A stretch of 54,630 nt of DNA from Thermithiobacillus plumbiphilus. GTDB lineage: Bacteria > Pseudomonadota > Gammaproteobacteria > Acidithiobacillales > Thermithiobacillaceae. Both the position numbers and the translations under genes were made by a program. The notes beneath the pieces are model-generated. The model searched no databases, had not been told where the DNA came from, and saw nothing but the letters and a program-made list of their open reading frames with translations. Positions 46,162 to 54,630 of the stretch are shown piece by piece. Where the stretch lies: contig NZ_JBBPCO010000001.1 in assembly GCF_038070005.1 (NCBI RefSeq), forward strand, positions 1 through 54,630. The letters run 5' to 3'. The first letter of the stretch is position 1, and each line of letters opens with the position of its first letter.

Positions 46162-46943
46162 AGAGTGCTCTCCTGATTCATCCCAGCGCCCTGATCGATC
46201 CCGCCGCCAGGCTCGCCGAAGGCGTGAAGGTTGGCGCCTTCACGGTGATCGGGCCGGATGTCGATATTGGCCCGGACTGCGAAATCGGCGCGCATGCCGT
46301 GATCGAGGGCCCGACCCGGATGGGGCGCGGCAACCGGATCTTCCCCTTCGCCTCTGTGGGCACGGCGCCCCAGGATCTCAAATACGCGGGCGAGCCGACC
46401 CGGTTGGAGATCGGCGAGGGCAACACCATCCGCGAGTTCGTCACCATCAATCGTGGCACGACCAAGCAGGAAGGGGTGACGCGACTGGGCAGTCACTGCC
46501 TGCTGATGGCCTATGCCCATGTCGCGCATGACTGCAGCATCGGCGATCATGTGGTGATGGCCAATGCCGCGACCCTCGCCGGGCACGTCACCGTGGAAGA
46601 CTACGCCATCCTCGGTGGCCTGAGCGCGGTGCATCAGTTCGCCCGTGTCGGGGCGCATGCCATCCTGGGCGGCGGCACCATGGCGCCTCAGGACATCCCC
46701 CCCTTCGTCATGGCGGCAGGTAATCATGCCACACTGCACGGCATCAATGTGCGTGGCCTGGAAAGGCGCGGGTTTTCGAATGAAGACATCCTGCAGCTCA
46801 AGCGTGCCTACAAGCTGCTCTTCCGGGGCGGACGCAAGTTCGAGACCGGCTTCGAGCTGATCCGCGAACAGGGTCTGGATTCGCCGCATGTGCGGTATCT
46901 GATGGACTTCATCCGGGATTCGCAACGCGGGGTGACGCGCTGA
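46158..46943 (+). CDS. lpxA: Acyl-ACP--UDP-(2,3-diamino)sugar O/N-acyltransferase LpxA
   Basis: This 261-residue hexapeptide-repeat trimer performs the first acylation of lipid A. The catalytic His is in [15 protein letters not shown] (near 125). In organisms with GnnA/GnnB, LpxA uses UDP-GlcNAc3N and forms an amide instead of an ester; the adjacent genes make that likely here. It overlaps fabZ by 4 bases. Confidence 0.94.
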   Translation: MKSALLIHPSALIDPAARLAEGVKVGAFTVIGPDVDIGPDCEIGAHAVIEGPTRMGRGNRIFPFASVGTAPQDLKYAGEPTRLEIGEGNTIREFVTINRGTTKQEGVTRLGSHCLLMAYAHVAHDCSIGDHVVMANAATLAGHVTVEDYAILGGLSAVHQFARVGAHAILGGGTMAPQDIPPFVMAAGNHATLHGINVRGLERRGFSNEDILQLKRAYKLLFRGGRKFETGFELIREQGLDSPHVRYLMDFIRDSQRGVTR

Positions 46944-47908
46944 TGGACAGGTTGCCCGTTGCAGTCATTGGCGTTGGCCATCTGGGCCGCTTTCATGCGC
47001 AAAAATACCGGGATCACCCCCGGGCCGATCTGGTGGGAGTCTATGACCTGGACGCCGAACGCGCCCGCGTGGTGGCCGAGGAGGTCGGAGCAACACCCAG
47101 TACCGATCTTGCCGCCCTGCTCGCCCGGGTCAAGGCCGTCTCGGTGGTCACACCGACGCTCACGCACCATGATGTGGTCCGGCAATGCCTGGAGGCCAAC
47201 GTGCATGTGCTGGTGGAAAAGCCGTTTACGGCCACCCTGGATCAGGCCGATGAACTGATTGCACTGCAGAAGGCGCGTCAACTGGTGTTGGCCGTGGGGC
47301 ATCTCAAGCGCCTGCATCCTGCCATCGAACACCTGCGTTCGCTGAATCTGGGCTCTCCCCGCTACATCGAGGCCGAGCGCCTGGCGCCTTTCAAGCCGCG
47401 CTCCCTGGACGTGGATGTGATCATGGACCTGATGATTCATGATCTTGATCTGGCTCTGCATCTCAGCGGATCGGCTTGTACCGACCTGCGCGCGGTTGGT
47501 GTGCCGGTGATCACGGACAAGCTCGACATGGCCAATGCCTGGCTGGATTTCGACAATGGCGCGGTTGGCACCTTTGCCTCCTCACGCGTCGTGCGCGAGA
47601 CTTCCCGCAAGCTCAGACTGTTCTGGCAGGATGCCTATGCCAGCATCGATTTCGCCGCCAACAGCCTGAGTGTTTCCAGACGTCATCCGGCTGCCACGGG
47701 TGGCATGATTCCTGGGGTGGACACGACACAGGTGGATCTGCCCAGGGTGGATGTCCTGGCCCGCGAGGTGGACAACTTTCTCGTCGCGGTGGAAACTGGT
47801 GACAGGGTTTTCTGTGATGCCGAGGACGGCCGCGCTGCCCTTGCGCTGGCGCTTCAGGTGCAAAAGACCACGCTCGACCGCTTTCACGCCGGCATGCGTG
47901 GCCGATAA
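46943..47908 (+). CDS. gnnA: UDP-GlcNAc 3-dehydrogenase GnnA (Gfo/Idh/MocA family)
   Basis: This 321-residue oxidoreductase has the NAD-binding start VAVIGVGHLGRFHAQKY, the VLVEKPFTATLDQADEL motif (EKP, near 90), and a C-terminal Gfo/Idh substrate domain with DVIMDLMIHDLDLAL. GnnA oxidises the 3-hydroxyl of UDP-GlcNAc so that GnnB can aminate it. The identification rests on family plus location between lpxA and a DegT aminotransferase before lpxB, as in Acidithiobacillus ferrooxidans. The start shares a base with the lpxA stop. Confidence 0.85.
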   Translation: MDRLPVAVIGVGHLGRFHAQKYRDHPRADLVGVYDLDAERARVVAEEVGATPSTDLAALLARVKAVSVVTPTLTHHDVVRQCLEANVHVLVEKPFTATLDQADELIALQKARQLVLAVGHLKRLHPAIEHLRSLNLGSPRYIEAERLAPFKPRSLDVDVIMDLMIHDLDLALHLSGSACTDLRAVGVPVITDKLDMANAWLDFDNGAVGTFASSRVVRETSRKLRLFWQDAYASIDFAANSLSVSRRHPAATGGMIPGVDTTQVDLPRVDVLAREVDNFLVAVETGDRVFCDAEDGRAALALALQVQKTTLDRFHAGMRGR

Positions 47909-47936
47909 TTAAACGATTCCTTTCTCAAGGTGTACC

Positions 47937-49046
47937 ATGGATTCCAATAAACCCATCCCAATGGTTGATATCGTGGCCGGCTTTTCGCCTTTGCGGGATG
48001 AAATACTCGCTGGTATTGCCGAGGTGCTGGACAGCGCCCAGTTCATTCTCGGCCCACGCGGCCGGCAACTGGAAAGTGATGTGACCAGCCGGCTTGGCGT
48101 GCCGCACGCAGTGAGCTGCGCTTCGGGCACCGATGCCCTGTTGCTGGCCCTGCGCGCCCTGCAGGTCGGGCCGGGCGATGAGGTGATCGTGCCAAGCTTC
48201 ACCTTCATCGCAACCGCCGAGGCCGTGCTCTACACCGGCGCGACCCCTGTGTTTGCCGATGTCGATCCTCTGACCTACAACATGGATCCCGCCTCGGTCG
48301 AGGCCCTGATCACCCCAAAAACCCGGGTGATCATCCCCGTGCATCTCTACGGCCAGCCGGCCAACATGCCGGCCATCATGGCCCTGGCGGAGCAGCATGG
48401 TCTGGAAATTATCGAGGACTGCGCCCAGTCCTTTGGCGCTGATATCAATGGACGCATGACCGGCTCTTTCGGTCGGCTGTCAGCGGTTTCCTTCTTCCCG
48501 AGCAAGAATCTCGGTGGGGCCGGGGACGGCGGCATGGTCCTGAGCCAGGATGAGAATCTTGCCGCGAGGCTGCGCCTGTTGCGCAACCATGGTTCCAGCC
48601 GCCAGTACTATCATGACGAACTAGGCTACAACAGCCGTCTCGATGAGATTCAGGCCGTGATCCTGAACGCGAGAATCCGGCATATCGATGTCTACAACGC
48701 AGGCCGCCGGGCCGCGGCGGCGCTCTATAAAAAGCATCTTGCCGAGCTGGATCTGGTGCTGCCCTTTGAAACACCTGGCCATGGGCATGTCTATCATCAG
48801 TTCACCATCCAGGTGAAGGGCCGGGATCAGGTACGCACGGCACTGGCCGGGGCGGGTATCGCTAGTGCGGTGTATTATCCGGTGCCCTGCCATCGCCAGC
48901 GCATGTTTGGCGACAAGCCCCAGGGGCATTGTCCGGTCTCGGATGCACTGGCGGAAAATGTGCTGTCCCTGCCGATCTTTCCGGAGCTGCAGGAGGAGCA
49001 GGTCGCGCGTATCGCTGCCGTCTTGCGGGCCAGCATCCCGGCGTGA
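47937..49046 (+). CDS. gnnB: UDP-3-keto-GlcNAc aminotransferase GnnB (DegT/DnrJ/EryC1/StrS family)
   Basis: This 369-residue PLP enzyme has motifs SCASGTDALLLALRAL, IIEDCAQSFGADINGR and the PLP lysine in SFFPSKNLGGAGDGGM near residue 185. It transfers an amino group (from glutamate) to the 3-keto sugar made by GnnA, yielding UDP-GlcNAc3N. The result is lipid A with amide-linked acyl chains at position 3, which should resist acid or base hydrolysis better than the ester form. Confidence 0.86.
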   Translation: MDSNKPIPMVDIVAGFSPLRDEILAGIAEVLDSAQFILGPRGRQLESDVTSRLGVPHAVSCASGTDALLLALRALQVGPGDEVIVPSFTFIATAEAVLYTGATPVFADVDPLTYNMDPASVEALITPKTRVIIPVHLYGQPANMPAIMALAEQHGLEIIEDCAQSFGADINGRMTGSFGRLSAVSFFPSKNLGGAGDGGMVLSQDENLAARLRLLRNHGSSRQYYHDELGYNSRLDEIQAVILNARIRHIDVYNAGRRAAAALYKKHLAELDLVLPFETPGHGHVYHQFTIQVKGRDQVRTALAGAGIASAVYYPVPCHRQRMFGDKPQGHCPVSDALAENVLSLPIFPELQEEQVARIAAVLRASIPA

Positions 49047-50188
49047 CCAGAGAGGTATTCATGGTGGCCAGCGAGGCCTCCGGCGAGCAGCTGGGGGCCT
49101 CATTGGTGGCGGCCAGCCGCGCGGCCGGACTGGATCTCGACTTCGCGGGCGTGGTAGGACCGCATCTACAGGCCATGGGCGTCAGGAGCCGCTTCGATGG
49201 CGAGGTCCTGGCAGTCATGGGCCTGGTCGAAGTGCTGGGCCGGATCGGGAAAATCCGGCAACTGCTGCGGGATATCGAGCACCACTTTCGCGAGCAGCGG
49301 CCGGTCCTGGCCGTTCTGATCGACCACCCGGACTTCAACCTGCGGGTTGCCGCACTGGCCAAGGCCCAGGGCATACCGGTGCTCTACTATGTCAGTCCCC
49401 AGGTCTGGGCCTGGCGAGCCCGGCGCGTCCAGCGCATCGCCTCGCTGGTGGATCACATGATGGTGCTTTTCCCGTTCGAAGCGCCTATCTATGAGGAAGC
49501 GGGCCTGCCTGCCACGGTCGTCAGCCATCCTCTACTGGAAAAGACCGCCCAGGCGCCGGGCCGGGAAGAGGCAAGACGCCTGCTGGATCTGACGCCCGGC
49601 ACCTGGATAGCCATGCTGCCTGGTAGTCGCAACAGCGAAGTCCAGCGGATCGGCCCGCGTCTTGCGCAGAGCGCAAAACTGCTTGCCAAACGCCGGCGAG
49701 ATTTGCGCTTTGTGGTGCCTCTGGCACGCCCCGAGCAGCGGGCGGGTTTTGAAAGGCTCTGGCGCGAGGCTGGCAATGCGGATCTGCCGATGATGCTGGA
49801 AGGACAGGCGGCCCTGGCCATCCGGGCGGCCGATGTCGTGGTGGTGGCCTCCGGCACGGCGACGCTTGAGACGGCCCTGCTGGGGCGCCCGGCAGTGGTG
49901 GTTTACGCCATGCATCCCCTGACCTTCGCCATTGCCAGACGTCTGGTCAAGTTGCCCCATGTGGCCCTGCCCAATATCATCCTGAAGCAAAAGGTGTATC
50001 CCGAGCTGTTGCAGGGGGACTTTACTCCGGCGCGGGTGGCTGATGCGGTGCTGCAGATTCTGGATGGGGCGGGACAGGCCCAAGAGCGGGCGCTGACGGC
50101 TCTACCTGGCCTGCTCGCCGGCGAGGGTGGCGAGCGGGTCATCGCCATCCTGCGCGATCTGCTGGAGAAATCGCGTGAAAATGCTTGA
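49043..50188 (+). CDS. lpxB: Lipid-A-disaccharide synthase
   Basis: This 381-residue GT19 glycosyltransferase joins UDP-diacyl sugar and lipid X. Family stretches: [62 protein letters not shown] and [15 protein letters not shown]. The GTG at 49043 overlaps the gnnB stop by 4 bases and gives the normal length; ATG 49061 is an alternative. An earlier in-frame start lies inside gnnB. Confidence 0.95.
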   Translation: MTREVFMVASEASGEQLGASLVAASRAAGLDLDFAGVVGPHLQAMGVRSRFDGEVLAVMGLVEVLGRIGKIRQLLRDIEHHFREQRPVLAVLIDHPDFNLRVAALAKAQGIPVLYYVSPQVWAWRARRVQRIASLVDHMMVLFPFEAPIYEEAGLPATVVSHPLLEKTAQAPGREEARRLLDLTPGTWIAMLPGSRNSEVQRIGPRLAQSAKLLAKRRRDLRFVVPLARPEQRAGFERLWREAGNADLPMMLEGQAALAIRAADVVVVASGTATLETALLGRPAVVVYAMHPLTFAIARRLVKLPHVALPNIILKQKVYPELLQGDFTPARVADAVLQILDGAGQAQERALTALPGLLAGEGGERVIAILRDLLEKSRENA

Positions 50189-50798
50189 ACTGGCTGGCCC
50201 GGATACCGCGGGTGTGGATGAGGTTGGCCGTGGGCCGCTCGCGGGCCCGGTCGTGGCGGCTGCTGTCATCCTCGGTCCGGACCATGGTATTTCCGGGCTG
50301 CGCGATTCAAAATGTCTCAAACCCGCGCGTCGCGAGGCGCTGGCCCTGCAGATCCGTCGCCAGGCGCGTGCCTGGTGCATCAGCTATGCCAGCGCCTGGG
50401 AGATCGACCGGCTCAATATCCTGCAGGCCTCGCTGCTGGCCATGCATCGGGCAGTGCAGCGCCTGCCGATACAACCAATGAGAGTGCTGGTGGATGGCAA
50501 CCGCGCACCGGTCTGGCCCTATGCCTGCGAAACCGTGATAGGTGGCGATGACCGGGTGGACGCCATTGCCGCCGCCAGCATTCTGGCAAAAACCGCACGC
50601 GACTGGCAGATGCTGGCACTGGCGGCCTGTTATCCCGGTTACGGCTTCGAGCGGCACATGGGCTATCCCACGCCGGCGCACAAGGCGGCGCTGCAGTATC
50701 TGGGCCCTTGCCCGGCGCATCGCCAAAGTTTTGCACCGGTACGTGCCTGCCAGGCAGCAAACCATCACCAGCCCGACGGCTCGGGAAAACTCGCATGA
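50175..50798 (+). CDS. rnhB: Ribonuclease HII
   Basis: This enzyme of about 207 residues removes RNA from RNA-DNA hybrids and single ribonucleotides. The active-site motif [19 protein letters not shown] (Asp-Glu near 15) is followed by [13 protein letters not shown], the Asp in RVLVDGN and the Asp in [19 protein letters not shown] lies 7 bases before GTG 50175; ATG 50181 is the other candidate. It overlaps lpxB and is followed by dnaE with a 4-base overlap. Confidence 0.94.
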   Translation: MKMLELAGPDTAGVDEVGRGPLAGPVVAAAVILGPDHGISGLRDSKCLKPARREALALQIRRQARAWCISYASAWEIDRLNILQASLLAMHRAVQRLPIQPMRVLVDGNRAPVWPYACETVIGGDDRVDAIAAASILAKTARDWQMLALAACYPGYGFERHMGYPTPAHKAALQYLGPCPAHRQSFAPVRACQAANHHQPDGSGKLA

Positions 50799-53700
50799 AT
50801 CCAAGTTTTGTGCACCTGCACGTGCATTCCGAATATTCCCTGGAAGACGGGATCACCCGCATTCCGGAGCTGATCAAGCGCTGTCGCGCCGAGAACATGC
50901 CGGCCGTGGCGCTGACCGATCACGGCAATCTGTTTGGCTTCGTGAAATTTTATCGCGCCGCCCGCGCCGCTGGCATCAAGCCCATTGCCGGGTCCGAGAT
51001 CTGGCTGGCCAACCCCGAGGAGGGCCAGCCGCCTTTTCAACTGATCCTGCTCTGTCAGAACAACGATGGTTATCGTCATCTGATGCAGCTTCTGTCGCTG
51101 GGATATCTGCAGGGCCTGCGCGATGGCCGCCCGGAAATTTCAAAATCTGCGCTGGCCAGCCATAGTGAGGGCCTGATCGCACTCTCGGCGGCCGGGCGTG
51201 GCGAGATCGGCCATGCCATCATCAGGGGACAGCTTGCCCAGGCCGAGGCGGCGGCGCGCTGGTACGCGGAGATCTTTCCGGATCGCTTTTATCTGGAATT
51301 GCAGCGCAATGGCGAGCCCGATCAGGAACTCGTGCTGGCTGAACAGCTGCGACTTGCCGAAGCGCTGGAACTACCGGTGGTGGCCAGCAACAACGTGCAT
51401 TTCCTCGAAGCCGGTGATTTCAATGCCTTCGATGCCCGCGCCTGCATCTCCGCCAGTCAGACCCTGAGCGATTCCCGCCGCCCCAGGCGTTTCACGCCCG
51501 AGCATCACTTCTGCTCTTCAGAAGTCATGGCCGAGCGTTTCGCCGACATTCCCGAGGCCCTCGAAAACAGCGTGCATATCGCGGCGCGCTGCAATGTCAC
51601 GCTGAAGCTCGGCACCTATTATCTGCCGGAATTTCCCACCCCGGATGGCGCGCCGTTGGACGAGTACTTCGCCCGGGCCGCGCGCGAGGGGCTGGAGCGG
51701 CGCATCGAAGCGCTTGGCCTGACAGAGCAGGAGATTCCCGCCTATCGCGAGCGCCTGGAGATCGAGATCGGCGTGATCCGGCAGATGGGCTTTCCGGGTT
51801 ATTTTTTGATCGTGGCGGACTTCATCCAGTGGGCCAAGAACAACGGCGTGCCGGTGGGGCCGGGGCGTGGTTCCGGTGCCGGCTCGCTGGTGGCGTTCGC
51901 GCTGCTGATCACTGATATCGACCCCATCCGCTACGGGCTGCTGTTCGAGCGCTTTCTCAACCCCGAGCGCGTATCCATGCCCGACTTCGACGTGGATTTC
52001 TGCATGGTCGGCCGCGATCGGGTGATCGACTATGTGGCTCAGAAGTATGGCGCCGATCAGGTATCGCAGATCATCACCTACGGCACCATGAAGGCGCGCG
52101 CGGTGGTGCGCGACGTCGGGCGCGCCATGGACAAGTCCTATGGCGAGGTGGATCGCTTGGCCAAGCTGGTGCCGCCGGACCTGGGCATGACCCTTAAAAA
52201 GGCCCTGGAGGAATCCGAGGAACTGCGCAACCGCTACGAGCAGGAAGAGGACGTGCGCGAGTTGCTGGACATCGCCATGCGCCTGGAAGGCGTCGCCCGC
52301 CATGCTTCCACCCATGCCGGTGGCGTGGTGATCGCGCCGGGACCGCTGACGGATTATGTGCCGCTCTTTTCCGATGGCAGTGATTCCGGCAACGTCACCC
52401 AGTTTGACAAGGACGACGTCGAAAAGGTGGGTCTGGTCAAGTTCGACTTTCTCGGCCTGCGCACGCTGACGATCATCGACAATGCTCTGAAGCTCATCAA
52501 TGCCGAGCGCGCCCGCAACGGTGAAGTGCCACTGGATCTGAGCCGCATCCCGACGGATGATAAAAAAAGCTTCACGCTGCTCAAGGCCTGCGAGACCACG
52601 GCCGTGTTCCAGCTCGAATCCTCGGGCATGAAGGACCTGATCCGCCGCCTGCAACCCGACACCTTCGAGGACATCGTGGCGCTGGTGGCCCTGTTCCGGC
52701 CAGGTCCCCTGCAGTCGGGCATGGTGGAAGACTTCATCAATAGAAAGCACGGGCGCGCCAGGGTCGAGTATCCGCACCCCAATCTCGAACCCATCCTCAA
52801 GGAAACCTACGGCGTCATCGTCTATCAGGAGCAGGTGATGCAAGCCGCGCAGGTGCTGGCCGGCTATACGCTCGGCGGCGCCGACCTGCTGCGCCGCGCC
52901 ATGGGCAAGAAGAAGGCCGAGGAAATGGCCGCCCAGCGCGCGATCTTCCTGGAAGGTTCGGCGAAACTCGCGATTCCCCCCGAGCAGGCCAACGCCATCT
53001 TCGATCTGATGGAGAAATTCGCGGAATATGGCTTCAACAAGTCGCATTCCGCCGCCTATGCCCTGGTTTCCTATCACACCGCCTACCTGAAGGCCCATCA
53101 TCCGGCGGCTTTCATGGCAGCGGTGCTGTCGGCGGATATGGACAACACCGACAAGGTGGTCATCTTCCTGGCCGAATGCGAGCGCATGGGCATCGAGATA
53201 TTGCCACCGGACATCAATGCCAGCGATCTCGTCTTCACGCCGACCGCGGACACCATCCGCTTCGGACTCGGGGCCATCAAGGGCCTGGGGGAGGGGGCGA
53301 TCGAGTCCATTCTCGAGGCCCGCCGCCAGGGGCCCTTTACCGATCTCTTTGATCTCTTGCGGCGTATCGATGCCAGGCGCGTCAATCGCCGTGCCCTGGA
53401 GGCCCTGATCAAGGCCGGCGCGCTGGACTGCCTGGGTGGCCATCGTGCGGCGCTGATGGGCTCGCTGGGACTTGCGATCGATGCCGCCAGCCAGTGGCAG
53501 GCCAGTCAGGACACCGGGCAGGACAGCCTGTTTGGTGAGGCCGTCGAATCGCCCCTGCCCACCTATGCGCTGCTCGAGATCGAGCCTTGGCCGGAGCAGG
53601 AGCGCCTGGCCCTGGAGCGCGAGACCCTGGGGCTCTATCTCAGTGGGCACCCCCTGGACAGCATCCGTCAGGATCTGGCGGCCATGGGCATCGCGAGCCT

Positions 53701-54304
53701 GGCCTCGCTCAAACCCCAGAGCACCGTGCTCGTGGCAGGCCTTGTGGTGGCGCGGCGCAGCGTGCGGACCAAGCGCGGCGACCGCATGGCCTTCCTGACC
53801 CTGGACGACAAGACCGCGCGCCTGGAAATCGTGGTGTTTGCCGAAACTTTGCAAAAAAGCGGTATTTCCCTGGAAAATGATGATATTTTGTTCGTTCTGG
53901 GTGAAGTCAGCGAAGACACCTATTCCGGCGGCATCAAGATGACTGCCATGCGCCTGCTCGGGCTTGATGTGGTGCGCGATAGCCTGGCCCAGAAACTGAC
54001 CCTGCGGTTGCCGGTGGGGTTCGATGATGGCCAGTTCGCGACGCTCTCAAGCCTTCTGGGCGGGCATCCGGGCAATTGCAGCGTGTATGTGCTATATGAA
54101 AATGCCGGGGCGCGCGGCGAATTGCGCCTAGGGGATGCCTGGCGGGTGAGTCCGCATCCCGGGCTGCTGGATGGATTACGGAAACTGCTTGGTGACGATG
54201 GCTACGAGCTCGCCTATGCACCGGTTTCCGTGCTGGTGGATGCCGAAGCGCAAAAAAGAACTGGTCGCAAGGCTGGATTCGCGCGTGGCGAAGCCAGGTA
54301 TTGA
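50795..54304 (+). CDS. dnaE: DNA polymerase III subunit alpha
   Basis: This 1169-residue replicative polymerase has an N-terminal PHP domain ([25 protein letters not shown]), then the palm with catalytic acidic motif [10 protein letters not shown] near 393-402 and [15 protein letters not shown]. Fingers and beta-binding regions follow ([33 protein letters not shown]). A C-terminal OB domain lies at about 985-1065 ([20 protein letters not shown]). The ATG at 50795 overlaps the rnhB stop; the earlier in-frame start lies inside rnhB. Confidence 0.97.
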   Translation: MNPSFVHLHVHSEYSLEDGITRIPELIKRCRAENMPAVALTDHGNLFGFVKFYRAARAAGIKPIAGSEIWLANPEEGQPPFQLILLCQNNDGYRHLMQLLSLGYLQGLRDGRPEISKSALASHSEGLIALSAAGRGEIGHAIIRGQLAQAEAAARWYAEIFPDRFYLELQRNGEPDQELVLAEQLRLAEALELPVVASNNVHFLEAGDFNAFDARACISASQTLSDSRRPRRFTPEHHFCSSEVMAERFADIPEALENSVHIAARCNVTLKLGTYYLPEFPTPDGAPLDEYFARAAREGLERRIEALGLTEQEIPAYRERLEIEIGVIRQMGFPGYFLIVADFIQWAKNNGVPVGPGRGSGAGSLVAFALLITDIDPIRYGLLFERFLNPERVSMPDFDVDFCMVGRDRVIDYVAQKYGADQVSQIITYGTMKARAVVRDVGRAMDKSYGEVDRLAKLVPPDLGMTLKKALEESEELRNRYEQEEDVRELLDIAMRLEGVARHASTHAGGVVIAPGPLTDYVPLFSDGSDSGNVTQFDKDDVEKVGLVKFDFLGLRTLTIIDNALKLINAERARNGEVPLDLSRIPTDDKKSFTLLKACETTAVFQLESSGMKDLIRRLQPDTFEDIVALVALFRPGPLQSGMVEDFINRKHGRARVEYPHPNLEPILKETYGVIVYQEQVMQAAQVLAGYTLGGADLLRRAMGKKKAEEMAAQRAIFLEGSAKLAIPPEQANAIFDLMEKFAEYGFNKSHSAAYALVSYHTAYLKAHHPAAFMAAVLSADMDNTDKVVIFLAECERMGIEILPPDINASDLVFTPTADTIRFGLGAIKGLGEGAIESILEARRQGPFTDLFDLLRRIDARRVNRRALEALIKAGALDCLGGHRAALMGSLGLAIDAASQWQASQDTGQDSLFGEAVESPLPTYALLEIEPWPEQERLALERETLGLYLSGHPLDSIRQDLAAMGIASLASLKPQSTVLVAGLVVARRSVRTKRGDRMAFLTLDDKTARLEIVVFAETLQKSGISLENDDILFVLGEVSEDTYSGGIKMTAMRLLGLDVVRDSLAQKLTLRLPVGFDDGQFATLSSLLGGHPGNCSVYVLYENAGARGELRLGDAWRVSPHPGLLDGLRKLLGDDGYELAYAPVSVLVDAEAQKRTGRKAGFARGEARY

Positions 54305-54335
54305 AGCAGGATTCACGAAACCGAAGGTTCATGAG

Positions 54336-54630
54336 ATGAAAAGAAGTTATCTGGAGTTCGAGCAGCCAATAGCCGAACTCGAAAAAAAGATCGAGGATCT
54401 GCGGCAGCTTGGGGAGGATGGGCAGGTCAGTCTGGATGATGAGATCCGCCAGCTTGAGCTCAAGGCCAGCAGGCTGACCAAGAAAATCTATGGCGATCTG
54501 GGCTCCTGGCAGATCTCCCAACTGGCGCGCCATCCCCAGCGGCCCTATACCCTCGATTATGTCGAGCACTTGCTGACCGACTGGCATGAGCTCTGCGGCG
54601 ACCGGGCCTTTGCGGATGACCCTGCCATCG
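54336..54630 (+). CDS. accA: Acetyl-CoA carboxylase carboxyltransferase subunit alpha (3' end outside window)
   Basis: The frame opens at ATG 54336 ([20 protein letters not shown]) and stays open to the window edge, 98 codons. The N-terminal coiled-coil ([20 protein letters not shown]) and the segment [19 protein letters not shown] followed by FAELCGDR-like sequence ([13 protein letters not shown]) are diagnostic for AccA. It catalyses carboxyl transfer to acetyl-CoA with AccD. It follows dnaE as in many proteobacteria; ATG 54331 is out of frame and stops at once. Confidence 0.93.
   Translation, partial: MKRSYLEFEQPIAELEKKIEDLRQLGEDGQVSLDDEIRQLELKASRLTKKIYGDLGSWQISQLARHPQRPYTLDYVEHLLTDWHELCGDRAFADDPAI

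Noticed and set aside
51518-53854. Long open frame (778 codons) antisense to dnaE
   Set aside because: It is a shadow of high-GC codon bias opposite dnaE, rich in His/Arg/Gly/Gln with no recognisable domain. The same applies to the long antisense frames at 544-2187, 20201-21814, 38658-40445 and 41757-42824.

Overview
The window is a GC-rich chromosomal segment from a motile, Gram-negative proteobacterium. Two features point to the Acidithiobacillus lineage or a near relative. The lipid A cluster carries gnnA and gnnB between lpxA and lpxB, an arrangement known from Acidithiobacillus ferrooxidans, and a complete hpnC-hpnD-hpnE set for hopanoid precursors is present. The taxonomic call is an inference from gene content; no rRNA gene is present.

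Layout. 1-4633: end of a chemotaxis/flagellar operon (cheB 3' part, motC, motD, cheW, a DUF2802 membrane protein, a FliK-type protein and a stand-alone FlhB C-domain). 4766-9206: tRNA-Leu(CAG) on the minus strand with its own promoter and terminator, then rnr, an OmpA-type lipoprotein, an unknown gene whose 5' end holds two strong hairpins, and rlmB. 9207-16821: an accessory island. 16824-20169 (minus): a retropepsin-like lipoprotein, a fatty acid desaturase and an NFACT/RqcH-type protein. 20288-25863 (plus): glyA, nrdR, ribD, ribE, ribBX, ribH, nusB. 25876-34297 (minus): a tightly packed run map, glnD, hpnC, hpnD, hpnE, an SDR, a VOC protein and hflD. 34417-54630 (plus): the conserved essential block rpsB, tsf, pyrH, frr, uppS, cdsA, dxr, rseP, bamA, skp, lpxD, fabZ, lpxA, gnnA, gnnB, lpxB, rnhB, dnaE and the start of accA.

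The island is the unusual part. Directly after rlmB lie two integron attC-like recombination sites (9329-9399 and 10916-11077). Their last 45 bases match at 39 positions, and each has palindromic outer arms ending in a GTTAGG core. Between them sits a two-gene operon that I read as the Kiwa anti-phage system (KwaA membrane protein, KwaB DUF4868 protein). After the second site comes an operon of an EcoRI-family adenine methyltransferase and a DUF262-HNH protein, a probable restriction-type defence module. A weaker attC-like relic and an AT-rich membrane protein of unknown function follow. No integron integrase is visible, so this looks like a small integrase-less cassette cluster carrying defence genes.

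Next come an intact IS5-family element with a CTAA target duplication and three decayed toxin-antitoxin loci. These are a chimeric gene joining the front of a HigB toxin to the back of a HigA antitoxin, and a YefM antitoxin facing a FitA/VapB antitoxin with both toxin genes deleted at a shared junction. The rest of the window is ordinary housekeeping, with some regulatory details (a palindrome before the desaturase, hairpins, and a divergent tRNA-Leu/rnr promoter) listed below.
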